Shown here in pieces: positions 6,879 to 15,353 of a DNA stretch of 64,000 nt (the first letter of the stretch is position 1; every line of letters starts with the position of its first letter). A model generated the notes under the pieces. The model saw nothing but the letters and a program-made list of their open reading frames with translations, searched no databases and had not been told where the DNA came from. The stretch covers positions 372,001 to 436,000 of the forward strand of contig NZ_AP024412.1 in the NCBI RefSeq assembly GCF_016865445.1. Direction: 5' to 3'. This DNA is from Mariniplasma anaerobium. GTDB taxonomy: Bacteria; Bacillota_I; Bacilli_A; Acholeplasmatales; Acholeplasmataceae. The position numbers were made by a program, and so were the translations under genes.

Positions 6879-8949
6879 GATAAGAGATATTGATTGTGCA
6901 AATTGCGCTCTAAAAATAGAAAATGAGATTAAGAAAGTAGATGGATTAAAAGATGTAAAGATTGATTTTATGCGACAAAAGGTATTTTTTGATGATCCAG
7001 ATAACAAGATGAATGCAGATGAACTACAAAAAATTGCAAGAAAAGTCGAATCAAGCGTATCCATATTTAATTCAAATATAGAAAAGCCTATTTCTAAAAA
7101 AAGTATGTCATTAAATCAAATGTCTTTTATCACTGGTGTTGTCTTACTTTTAGTAATGTTTTTATTACAAGCTATCATTGGATTAAATGATACTTATAAA
7201 ATAATCATCTATATCACCGCTTATATACTTATCGGCGGAAAAGTCATCCTTAAAGCTTTAAAAAATATTAAAAAAGGTAGAGTTTTTGATGAGAATTTTT
7301 TAATGATGATTGCAACGATAGGTGCACTCATCATTGGTGAGTTTATTGAAGGTATCGCAGTAATGTTGTTTTATCAAATAGGTGAATATTTCCAAGAACT
7401 TTCAGTCAATAGATCAAGAAAACACATTGAATCTCTTATGGATTTAAAGCCAGTGATTGCACATATAAAAAAAGATGATCAATTTATAGATATAAAACCT
7501 GAAGACTTAATACCAAAAGATCATATTATGGTTAAAACAGGAGAAAAAATACCTGTTGATGGTATTATCATTGAAGGCGAAACTTATATTGATGAAAGTA
7601 GTTTAACAGGTGAATCATTACCAATGTATAAGTCAAATGGTCATGAAGTTATGTCTTCAACTATTAATTTAAACGGAACTATTATTGTCGAAGTCAAAAA
7701 AACATATAAAGATTCTAGAGTTTATCAAATTATTGAATTTGTAGAACAAAACACAACTAAAAAAGCTAAAGCAGAACAATTTATAACAAAGTTTGCTAAA
7801 TACTACACGCCTATTGTAGTACTTATCGCAGTTTTATTAGCTTTTGTAGTTCCTATATTTGCATATCAGATCAATCAAACAACATACTCAACTGAATTAA
7901 CTATATTTGTAAAACGAGCACTAATATTTTTAGTTATCAGTTGTCCATGTGCGCTTGTGCTATCTGTGCCATTAGCATTTTATGCAGGGATAGGAGCATC
8001 ATCTAAAAAAGGTATCTTGGTAAAAAGCGGAAGTGATTTAGAAACTCTTCATAAAGTAGAACATTTTATATTTGATAAGACAGGAACACTTACTAAAGGC
8101 GAGTTTGTAGTGACACAAGTTTTTGCAGAGGATAAAGATTTTATTTTAAAATTAGCAAGTCATGCAGAGTCTAGATCAAATCATCCAATTGCACTATCAA
8201 TTTTAAGAGCATATAAGAAAGATATCATATCAGAAGATATTAAAGACTACCATGAAGTTTTTGGACAAGGCATTAAAGTAGTATATCAACAAAAACCATT
8301 ACTTGTAGGAAATGATAGACTATTAATTAATAACAAAATACAATTTGAAATTCCTGATATAAAATATAGTGTGATTCATGTAGCTTACGATCAAAAATAT
8401 ATAGGCTATATTGTTTTAGAAGATGAATTAAAAATGAGTAGTAAAGAAACCATAGCTTTATTAACTAAAATGGGAAAACAAGTTACGATGATTACTGGTG
8501 ATCAAAGTGCTATCGCAGATGATATAGGCAAAAAATTAGGTATAACTGATATATATAGTAAACAACTTCCTCAAGATAAAAAAGATATTGTTGAGTCATT
8601 ATCAAAACAGCATAAAACAGCATTTATTGGAGATGGTATCAATGACGCAATGGTTTTACTATCAGCAGATATTGGAATCTCTATGGGATCTTTAGGTAGC
8701 GACGTCGCTATAGAAGCTTCAGATGCTGTTATCATGCATGATCAGCCGATTAAATTAATTGAAGTGTTAAAGATTTCTATATTTACAAATAGAATCGTGA
8801 TACAAAATATAGCATTAGCTTTAATAACAAAATTTGTAGTTCTAAGTTTAGGTGCTCTTGGTTATGCTAATATGTGGTTAGCAATATTTGCAGATGTTGG
8901 CATTTCATTGATTGCTGTGTTAAATGCTATGCGAATTCTAAGAAAATAA
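6862..8949 (+). CDS. cadA: Heavy-metal P1B-type ATPase (Cd/Zn/Pb efflux)
   Basis: It pumps soft divalent metals out across the membrane using ATP. The N terminus is one HMA domain with DIDCANC (the CxxC metal ligands). Then come membrane helices, the actuator TGES loop, the intramembrane SCPCAL motif, DKTGTLTKG with the phosphorylated Asp, the SRSNHP motif, and GDGINDA. CPC with this context points to the Zn/Cd/Pb subgroup and not to copper. Start at 6862 follows GAGGAC by a few bases; an ATG at 6850 is in frame but less well placed. The 695-residue length is normal. Expression should follow CadC. Confidence 0.92.
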   Translation: MKKTYEIRDIDCANCALKIENEIKKVDGLKDVKIDFMRQKVFFDDPDNKMNADELQKIARKVESSVSIFNSNIEKPISKKSMSLNQMSFITGVVLLLVMFLLQAIIGLNDTYKIIIYITAYILIGGKVILKALKNIKKGRVFDENFLMMIATIGALIIGEFIEGIAVMLFYQIGEYFQELSVNRSRKHIESLMDLKPVIAHIKKDDQFIDIKPEDLIPKDHIMVKTGEKIPVDGIIIEGETYIDESSLTGESLPMYKSNGHEVMSSTINLNGTIIVEVKKTYKDSRVYQIIEFVEQNTTKKAKAEQFITKFAKYYTPIVVLIAVLLAFVVPIFAYQINQTTYSTELTIFVKRALIFLVISCPCALVLSVPLAFYAGIGASSKKGILVKSGSDLETLHKVEHFIFDKTGTLTKGEFVVTQVFAEDKDFILKLASHAESRSNHPIALSILRAYKKDIISEDIKDYHEVFGQGIKVVYQQKPLLVGNDRLLINNKIQFEIPDIKYSVIHVAYDQKYIGYIVLEDELKMSSKETIALLTKMGKQVTMITGDQSAIADDIGKKLGITDIYSKQLPQDKKDIVESLSKQHKTAFIGDGINDAMVLLSADIGISMGSLGSDVAIEASDAVIMHDQPIKLIEVLKISIFTNRIVIQNIALALITKFVVLSLGALGYANMWLAIFADVGISLIAVLNAMRILRK

Positions 8950-8953
8950 GAAG

Positions 8954-8990
8954 AGTTAAACACATGTGTCTAACTTTTCTTTTCTTTTTT
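8954..8990 (+). terminator. Terminator after cadA
   Basis: AGTTA-a-ACACA/TGTGT-c-TAACT (8954-8975) forms a hairpin with one mismatch, followed by a T/C-rich tract ending in TTTTTT. Confidence 0.7.
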
Positions 8991-8993
8991 TAG

Positions 8994-9010
8994 TATAATA
9001 GATTTAGGTG
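8994..9010 (+). promoter_or_regulatory. -10 box and ribosome site of recG with almost no leader
   Basis: TATAAT (8994-8999) is followed 5 bases later by TAGGTG (9005-9010), the likely ribosome site of recG. No good -35 is seen 17 bp upstream. If the -10 is used, the mRNA would begin within or next to its ribosome site. Confidence 0.4.
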
Positions 9011-9015
9011 ATAAA

Positions 9016-10983
9016 TTGGAAACTAAACTAGATCAAGTCAATGGAGTTGGTCCAAAGCTTTTATACATTTTAAGAAATAAGCATATATGGTCTACCTATG
9101 ACCTTGTTTTAAATTATCCCAAAACCTATGAAGATTTTTCAATTGATCAAATTAATCAATTAAAACATAAAGATAAAATAACGATTTCAGCAAAAATAAT
9201 TTCACCTGTTAAATCTAATCCATATGCACGTATTCATATATCAAGTTTTCATATAGATTTTTTAGGTGAAAAAATAGAAGTGATTGCATTTAATAAACCA
9301 TTTTTAACAAAAAGCTTTGTATTAGGAGATCAAGTCGTTATTAAAGGGACATATCAATTATACAAACACCAAATCATTGCCCAATCAGTTATCAAAAAAG
9401 AAAAAAATATCGAGATTAAACCAATTTATAAAATAGATGGTATTCATGATAAAACAGTTATGAATATTGTTGAAACTATATTTAAAGAAAAATTAGTTCA
9501 AATCTATGAAATCATACCTGAACAATTCTTAGAAAAATATCATCTTGTACCAAGACTTAAAGCTTATGAAATGCTGCATCTTCCAAAAAGCTTTGAAGAT
9601 ATCAAGCAAGCTAAGAGAAGATTTAAATATGAAGAAGCATTTTATCTTCAATTAAAACTTATTGCTAATCAGAAAGAAAGACAATCACTTAGAGCTCCTA
9701 AATCATATGATATTAATCATATTAAAGCCTTTATTAGTGAACTTCCATATGAACTAACAAGTGACCAGAAACAAGCCGTAAACGATATATATCGCGATTA
9801 TAAAAAACCATATGCGCATTATAGACTTATATTAGGTGATGTTGGTTCAGGAAAAACATTAGTTGCGCTACTTGCTACACTTCCTGTATTACAAAATAGA
9901 GAACAGGTATCTCTAATGGCTCCAACAGAACTACTAGCAAATCAACATTTCCAATATTTTAGTAAATATATTAAAGATTATAAGATTGTGTTATTAACAA
10001 GTAAGACAAAACATAAAGATAAAGTGAAAGAAGATATTAAAAACCATGTCTACGACATTGTCATTGGAACACATGCACTCATAGAATCTGATGTAGTATT
10101 TGATCATTTAGGTTTATCAATCATTGATGAACAACATAAATTTGGTGTTTCAACAAGAGAAGAATTGATTGATAAACAAAAAGGTCATGATGTTTTATAC
10201 TTAACTGCAACACCAATACCTAGAACTTTAGCTATGGCTGCATTTGGTGAATCAAATATATCTATGATTAAAGAAAAGCCAAAAGAAAGAAAGAAAATTG
10301 ATACACATTATCTTCTAAAAAAAGATATATCTAAATTATATGCTGCTATCGATCAAAAAATAAAGAACAAAGAACATGTCTATGTCGTTGTTCCAGCAAT
10401 AACAAGTGACAAAGTCGATGATAATATACAAACTGTAAAAACTGAATTAGAGATGAATTTTGCATGTCCTATTTTTATTCTTCATGGACAACTATCAAAT
10501 GAGGAACAAACTTCTCAAATGGAACAGTTCATGTTTACACCAGGCTCTATTTTATTATCAACTACGATGATTGAAGTTGGGCTTGACATACCGACTGCAA
10601 CATTAATCGCAATCTATTCAGCTGAGCATTTTGGACTCTCACAGCTTCATCAATTAAGAGGTAGAGTTGGGCGATCACATCTACATTCTTCATGTTTTGT
10701 CATATCGACAAAAGAAGATATTGAAAGACTAGAGATGTTAACTCAAACAAACGACGGATTTAAGTTATCAGAATATGATTTGATACAAAGAGGTCCTGGT
10801 GATTTCTTAGGTAGAGAACAAAGTGGATATCTTGATTTTAAATTTTTAGATTTGCTATCTGATCACCAAATTTTAATAGAAGCTTTTAAAAATGTGAGTC
10901 AGTTGATGGAAGAACCTGATTTTAAAACAAATTCAAAATACAAATATTTGAATAGATACATCAAAAACACATTAAAAATATGA
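9016..10983 (+). CDS. recG: ATP-dependent DNA helicase RecG
   Basis: It reverses stalled replication forks and processes recombination intermediates. Residues about 1-200 form the wedge/OB region with the HhH-like VNGVGPKLLYIL at the start. The helicase core follows: GDVGSGKT (Walker A), MAPTELLANQH, the DEQH box in IIDEQHKFGV, TATPIPRT, and QLRGRVGR (motif VI). The length of 655 residues is near the usual 680. The start is TTG at 9016, the only start with a ribosome site (TAGGTG, 9005-9010); no ATG lies nearby. It is followed at 31 bases by plsX, which has its own -10 box. Confidence 0.92.
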   Translation: METKLDQVNGVGPKLLYILRNKHIWSTYDLVLNYPKTYEDFSIDQINQLKHKDKITISAKIISPVKSNPYARIHISSFHIDFLGEKIEVIAFNKPFLTKSFVLGDQVVIKGTYQLYKHQIIAQSVIKKEKNIEIKPIYKIDGIHDKTVMNIVETIFKEKLVQIYEIIPEQFLEKYHLVPRLKAYEMLHLPKSFEDIKQAKRRFKYEEAFYLQLKLIANQKERQSLRAPKSYDINHIKAFISELPYELTSDQKQAVNDIYRDYKKPYAHYRLILGDVGSGKTLVALLATLPVLQNREQVSLMAPTELLANQHFQYFSKYIKDYKIVLLTSKTKHKDKVKEDIKNHVYDIVIGTHALIESDVVFDHLGLSIIDEQHKFGVSTREELIDKQKGHDVLYLTATPIPRTLAMAAFGESNISMIKEKPKERKKIDTHYLLKKDISKLYAAIDQKIKNKEHVYVVVPAITSDKVDDNIQTVKTELEMNFACPIFILHGQLSNEEQTSQMEQFMFTPGSILLSTTMIEVGLDIPTATLIAIYSAEHFGLSQLHQLRGRVGRSHLHSSCFVISTKEDIERLEMLTQTNDGFKLSEYDLIQRGPGDFLGREQSGYLDFKFLDLLSDHQILIEAFKNVSQLMEEPDFKTNSKYKYLNRYIKNTLKI

Positions 10984-11007
10984 TATAATAAAACATACGA
11001 AAGAAGG
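10984..11007 (+). promoter_or_regulatory. -10 box and ribosome site of plsX
   Basis: TATAAT at 10984-10989 overlaps the end of recG; AAGAAGG at 11001-11007 lies 7 bases before the plsX ATG. No clear -35 is seen. Confidence 0.4.
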
Positions 11008-11014
11008 TATACTA

Positions 11015-12022
11015 ATGATCAAAATTGCCGTAGATGGAATGGGTGGAGATTTCGCACCAGAACCAATTGTAAAAGGAACTTTAGCAGCCCTTGAAAAATT
11101 TGATAACATTGAAATCACAATTTTTGGTGATCAAGAAAAAATGGGACCATTTTTAAAGAAACATGATCGATTAACAGTTGTTCATACACCTGATTATCTT
11201 GAAATGGGTGAAAAAGATCCTATTAAACAATATAGAACAAATAAAGAACTGTCAATGTTTAAGGCACTAAAGGCTTTAAAAGACAAAGAAGTTGATGCAG
11301 TTGTTAGTGCTGGACCTACACAAGCATTAGTAGTTGGAGGTCATTTTATCGTTAGAAGAATGCCTTTAATGAAAAGAGTAGCAATCGCACCAATCATCCC
11401 TTCTTATGATAAAAGAGGACGTATTTTATTAGATTCAGGAGCTAATGTTGATTTAAGACCTGAACATTTACGTGATTTTGCTGTTTATGCATCAGTTGTT
11501 GCAAAAACAGTACTTAAACGTGAAAATCCAACAGTTGCATTACTGAACATTGGAACTGAAGAAGGAAAAGGTAGAGAATTAGATGTTGAAACCTTTAAAT
11601 TATTAAAAGCAGATCCTGAAATTAATTTTTATGGAAATTTAGAACCTAAAGAAATATTTACAACAGAAGCTGATGTCCTACTTTCAGACGGATTTACTGC
11701 CAATATGGTAATGAAAGCCATGGAAGGCACTGCAAAAGGTTTAGGTATGGTATTAAAAAGAGAAATCAAATCATCATTTATAAGTAAAATTGGTGCATTG
11801 TTAATGAAAAAGTCATTAAAAAACTTTAAAAGATCTCTAGATGCTTCTGAAATAGGTGGCGCGCTTTTAATGGGATTAGATGGTGTTGTGATTAAAGCGC
11901 ATGGATCATCAAATGATTTTGCGTTTTTCAATGGTATTAGACAAGCAAAAGAAATGGTTGAAGCTGATGTGATCAATAAAGTATCTGAGGCTTTAGAGAA
12001 AAAGGAAGTCGAAGAAAAATGA
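11015..12022 (+). CDS. plsX: Phosphate acyltransferase PlsX
   Basis: It converts acyl-ACP to acyl-phosphate, the first committed step of phospholipid synthesis by the PlsX/PlsY route, at the inner face of the membrane. The N-terminal IAVDGMGGDFAPEPIVKG is the family signature, and the rest, including LLDSGANVDLRPEHL and DGFTANMVMKAMEGTA, follows the family. The 335 residues are full length. It overlaps rnc by ATGA. In Bacillus the fab genes and acpP lie between plsX and rnc; here they are absent, so the two are directly coupled. Confidence 0.93.
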   Translation: MIKIAVDGMGGDFAPEPIVKGTLAALEKFDNIEITIFGDQEKMGPFLKKHDRLTVVHTPDYLEMGEKDPIKQYRTNKELSMFKALKALKDKEVDAVVSAGPTQALVVGGHFIVRRMPLMKRVAIAPIIPSYDKRGRILLDSGANVDLRPEHLRDFAVYASVVAKTVLKRENPTVALLNIGTEEGKGRELDVETFKLLKADPEINFYGNLEPKEIFTTEADVLLSDGFTANMVMKAMEGTAKGLGMVLKREIKSSFISKIGALLMKKSLKNFKRSLDASEIGGALLMGLDGVVIKAHGSSNDFAFFNGIRQAKEMVEADVINKVSEALEKKEVEEK

Positions 12023-12693
12023 GGGATTTACTTAAAAAGTTAAATCTTTTATATAAGGATGAATCACTTTATGAAACTGCGCTTTCACATGCATCTTATG
12101 CATATGAAAATCAAGTAGAAAATAATGAAAAACTTGAGTTTCTTGGAGATGCAGTTATTGAACTGTTAACAAGCGATTATCTTTATCAAAAAGATTTAGC
12201 AGATGAAGGAGAACTTACAAAAAGGCGTGCTCAAGCTGTGCGTGAAGAAGCTCTCGTGATATTTGCAGAAAAAATTAATTTAAAAGAATACTTAAGATTA
12301 GGAAAAGGCGAGAAAATCAAAGGACCAAATAATTCTATGATTGCAGATGCTTTTGAAGCCTTATTTGGAGCAACTTATCTAGATTTAGGATTTTCTGCGA
12401 CAAAAAGATTATTTAATAAAATCATGGTTCCACACTTAAATCTTGTGTGGGGAATTAAAGACTATAAATCAGCTTTACAAGAATATATTCAATCTGGAGA
12501 TAAAAGAAATATTAGTTATCAAGTCATTAAAGAGTCTGGACCATCACATGAAAAGACATTTGAATCTATCGTGAAATTAGACAATCATATCATTTTAGGT
12601 GTTGGAAGAGGCAAATCAAAAAAAGAAGCTGAACAAAAAGCAGCTCATGATGCATTAAAGAAGGGGAATTATGATTTTAAAGAGATTATTTGA
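12019..12693 (+). CDS. rnc: Ribonuclease III
   Basis: It cleaves double-stranded RNA in rRNA and mRNA processing. The catalytic block NEKLEFLGDAVIELL carries the conserved Glu and Asp, and DAFEALFGATYLDLG is the second metal-binding helix. A double-stranded RNA-binding domain follows from about residue 150 and ends with GKSKKEAEQKAAHDAL. The 224-residue length is normal. The start overlaps plsX by ATGA, and the 3' end overlaps the DnaD-domain gene by 23 bases. Confidence 0.94.
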   Translation: MRDLLKKLNLLYKDESLYETALSHASYAYENQVENNEKLEFLGDAVIELLTSDYLYQKDLADEGELTKRRAQAVREEALVIFAEKINLKEYLRLGKGEKIKGPNNSMIADAFEALFGATYLDLGFSATKRLFNKIMVPHLNLVWGIKDYKSALQEYIQSGDKRNISYQVIKESGPSHEKTFESIVKLDNHIILGVGRGKSKKEAEQKAAHDALKKGNYDFKEII

Positions 12694-13285
12694 GGAATAT
12701 GGATTTTCAGTTGAACGTATTTTACTAAAAGAACATAAACGTCTTTCTTTAACTATGCAAGAAATTACAGTATTAATTGCATTGTTTTCTATTTATAAAA
12801 AAAGAAAAACATTTTCAACACTAGCTATTTCTAGACGTGTTGAATATAATTCAAATGAAATAGGACAAATCGTAGGATCCTTATTAGATAAAGGATTTTT
12901 AACTATTTGTTTAGAACAATTAGAAAATAAAGAAAGAGAAATATTCGACTTGACTCCAACTTTTGAGAAAATTGAAGTAATGTATGAAGAAGAAGAACAT
13001 GAAAAAAATAAACAACAAGTTGAAAATGAAGTCATGCAAACAATCTTAAAATTTGAACAAGGATTGGGTAGACCTTTAAAATCATATGAGTTAGAAAATA
13101 TTAGAAAATGGTTTGAAGAAAAACTCTACACTTATGATCAAATCTTAAAAGCCATTGATCAATCAGATGAAAAAGTAAGTATAAAATATGTTGAACGTAT
13201 TTTAACTCAACAACCACTTAAAAAAATAGAGATTGATCAAGATGTAGAACAAGCGCTTGATGAAATATTTAAGAGTATCAAATGA
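12671..13285 (+). CDS. DnaD-domain replication initiation protein
   Basis: A 204-residue protein with an N-terminal winged-helix region (about 1-90) and a C-terminal DnaD-like helical domain (about 110-180). The latter has the FEQGLGRPLKSYELENIRKW stretch and YDQILKAID typical of DnaD/DnaB-type primosomal proteins of Firmicutes. It probably helps load the replicative helicase. The start at 12671 follows AAGAAGGGG and lies inside rnc; the 3' end overlaps nth by ATGA. The order dnaD-nth is also common in Bacillus, which supports the call. The glutamate-rich linker near residue 100 is unremarkable. Confidence 0.85.
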   Translation: MILKRLFEEYGFSVERILLKEHKRLSLTMQEITVLIALFSIYKKRKTFSTLAISRRVEYNSNEIGQIVGSLLDKGFLTICLEQLENKEREIFDLTPTFEKIEVMYEEEEHEKNKQQVENEVMQTILKFEQGLGRPLKSYELENIRKWFEEKLYTYDQILKAIDQSDEKVSIKYVERILTQQPLKKIEIDQDVEQALDEIFKSIK

Positions 13286-13935
13286 AACATGCGGCTTATA
13301 TTTTAGAAACAATGGATCAAATGTTTCCAGATGCAACTGTTGAACTTTTTCATCATAATCATTTTGAATTACTTGTTGCAGTTGTTTTAAGTGCACAAAC
13401 AACAGACGTTGCTGTTAATAAAGTAACACCTCATTTATTTGAAAGCTATCCTACACCTATTACTTTAATGAATGGTGATGTTAAGGATATAGAAAAACAT
13501 ATAAAGACGATTGGCTTATATAGAAATAAAGCAAAAAACATTAAAGCATTATCAAAAGCACTTATTGAAAATTTTGATGGTCAGGTGCCTAGTAATCGAA
13601 CTGATTTAGAATCTCTACCAGGTGTGGGCAGAAAAACTGCAAATGTAGTCTTATCCAATGCATTTAATATACCAGCTCTTGCAGTAGACACACATGTGCA
13701 AAGAGTATCCATAAGATTAGGCTTTGCTAAAGAAAATGATTCAGTATTAGTAGTTGAGCAAAAACTCATGAAAAAAATCCCAAAAGACAAATGGCAACAA
13801 GCTCATCACCAATTTATATTCTTTGGTAGATATCATTGTTTATCAAGACATCCAAAGTGCAAAACTTGTCCTTTATATGATATATGTAAATACCGTGATA
13901 AAGCCAAATACAGACATGAAAGCAAGTCAAGCTGA
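13282..13935 (+). CDS. nth: Endonuclease III (DNA glycosylase/AP lyase)
   Basis: It removes oxidised pyrimidines and nicks the abasic site in base-excision repair. The helix-hairpin-helix LPGVGRKTANVVL and the following VDTHVQR carry the catalytic Asp, with the catalytic Lys expected in the GRKTA region. At the C terminus four cysteines in the pattern C-x6-C-x2-C-x5-C (CLSRHPKCKTCPLYDIC) form the 4Fe-4S site. At 217 residues the protein is full length. Its stop codon lies in the 3' arm of the terminator that ends this operon. Confidence 0.94.
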   Translation: MKHAAYILETMDQMFPDATVELFHHNHFELLVAVVLSAQTTDVAVNKVTPHLFESYPTPITLMNGDVKDIEKHIKTIGLYRNKAKNIKALSKALIENFDGQVPSNRTDLESLPGVGRKTANVVLSNAFNIPALAVDTHVQRVSIRLGFAKENDSVLVVEQKLMKKIPKDKWQQAHHQFIFFGRYHCLSRHPKCKTCPLYDICKYRDKAKYRHESKSS

Positions 13936-13946
13936 CTTGTTTTTTT
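13923..13946 (+). terminator. Terminator overlapping the nth stop codon
   Basis: CAAGTCA (13923-13929), an AGC loop and TGACTTG (13933-13939), then seven T. The TGA of the 3' arm is the nth stop. Confidence 0.85.
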
Positions 13947-14015
13947 ATAGATTTTTTCGAGTTTGAAATAGGGTTTTTATTACTATGAAAATACAATTTA
14001 TCAAGGGGGATTAAA

Positions 14016-15242
14016 ATGATTATCAACATGATAGAATTAATGCATTTAATTAAGAAAAGACAAGCAGATAAAATCTATATTGGACAACCATTTGGATCAG
14101 CAATCAAATACAAAAGAAAAGAATTAGGTTTAACTTTGGAAGAAGCAAGCGAAGACATTTGTAGCATCTCATATTTATCAAAAGTTGAAAATAGTGCGAT
14201 ATCAGCTAGTGAAGAATTTGTAGAAAAATTTAAAGATAGATTCGAACTTGAAGATGCGTTTGATTATGATTTAGAATCGTATAGAAAACATTTAGATCAA
14301 GTTATTGATGGATTAATTCACGATAGAGAAATAGATGAATCATGTGTTACATATTACGAAAATAGAGTTGATTATCAATCGATTATTATAACATTTGCTT
14401 ATTATATGTTAAGAAAAGATTTTACGACTGGATATAAATATTATCAACAAGTTTTATCTATGATTTCATCTATGCCACAAGAATCATTTATTATATCAAT
14501 GCTGTTAACAAATTATATTTTTTATCATTATATGAATTATATAGATGGCATGAGAATAACAGCTCTTTTAGAAAGTCAAAAACCTTATTCAAGTCACATT
14601 GAACTTCTAATAAATAAATGGAAGTTAATGTATGCGTTTAAACTTAGAAATCATCATATAATATGTAGAGTATATAAAAAATATGAAAATGAATTAATAA
14701 AAAAACATTTATTTGATCAGCTAAGAAGTATAAACTTTCAAAAATTAGTCTATGATGCGAAATGTTGTACACCTGAAGATATAAAAGAAAACGTAAGTCG
14801 GATATCAAATATGCATGCTCATGAAAAAGCATTTATTTTATCAACATGTCATTATCATAAAGGAAATTATGATCAAGCTTTGAAACTTGCTACTAAATAT
14901 CATCAATTATCTTATGAATGGGGAGTTCTTCATTTACTAATTTTAGATAAGATGGAAGAAGTAAAATTAATTAAAATCGCACTCAAACAAGAAACAGATA
15001 TAAAAACTCCTTTATTTGAGATTATTAAAAGACATTTGTCATTTAAGTATTTAAAAAGTCAACATGAAATCGTTAATTATATAAAAAATGATATCTTAAC
15101 CAGAAAAACGTATACTGATGATCATGATGTATTAACCTATTTAATGAAGGATTGTGAAAAGATATTATCAGGCTTTCAATATTATAAAGATGCTGTATAT
15201 ATTTATAGATTCTTTAATATACAGTTAAATCAAAAATTATAA
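14016..15242 (+). CDS. HTH-TPR cytoplasmic regulator (Rgg/RNPP-like architecture)
   Basis: A 408-residue soluble protein. Residues about 25-75 form a Cro/C1-type helix-turn-helix (GSAIKYKRKELGLTLEEAS, then SYLSKVENS). The rest is all-helical and fits TPR-like repeats, including HYHKGNYDQALKLATKYHQLSYEWG near residue 285. This is the architecture of Rgg/PlcR-type peptide-sensing regulators, but no pheromone gene is seen next to it, and TPR regulators of other types look alike. The start follows AAGGGGG (14004-14010) by 5 bases. It is closed off by a terminator, and the ABC exporter genes begin 110 bases later with their own promoter, so they are a plausible but unproven target. Confidence 0.65.
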   Translation: MIINMIELMHLIKKRQADKIYIGQPFGSAIKYKRKELGLTLEEASEDICSISYLSKVENSAISASEEFVEKFKDRFELEDAFDYDLESYRKHLDQVIDGLIHDREIDESCVTYYENRVDYQSIIITFAYYMLRKDFTTGYKYYQQVLSMISSMPQESFIISMLLTNYIFYHYMNYIDGMRITALLESQKPYSSHIELLINKWKLMYAFKLRNHHIICRVYKKYENELIKKHLFDQLRSINFQKLVYDAKCCTPEDIKENVSRISNMHAHEKAFILSTCHYHKGNYDQALKLATKYHQLSYEWGVLHLLILDKMEEVKLIKIALKQETDIKTPLFEIIKRHLSFKYLKSQHEIVNYIKNDILTRKTYTDDHDVLTYLMKDCEKILSGFQYYKDAVYIYRFFNIQLNQKL

Positions 15243-15250
15243 TAAAAAAT

Positions 15251-15272
15251 AAAAACCTTTTAAGGTTTTTTT
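15251..15272 (+). terminator. Terminator after the HTH-TPR gene
   Basis: AAAAACCTT (15251-15259), TT loop, AAGGTTTTT (15262-15270), then TT. A perfect 9-bp stem. Confidence 0.85.
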
Positions 15273-15299
15273 ATTTATAGAGTTTAATTGACTTAAATA

Positions 15300-15328
15300 T
15301 TGACTAAAACACCATATTCATATATACT
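15300..15328 (+). promoter_or_regulatory. Promoter of the first ABC exporter pair
   Basis: TTGACT (15300-15305), 17-bp spacer, TATACT (15323-15328). A second TTGACT lies 12 bp upstream at 15288-15293. Leader is short, with GGAGGTG (15342-15348) before the ATG at 15354. Confidence 0.7.
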
Positions 15329-15353
15329 AAATAAGAATTATGGAGGTGCCTTA

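Noticed and set aside
13985-14014. Nine-codon frame MKIQFIKGD just before the HTH-TPR gene
   Set aside because: It has no ribosome site of its own and simply spans the ribosome site of the gene at 14016.
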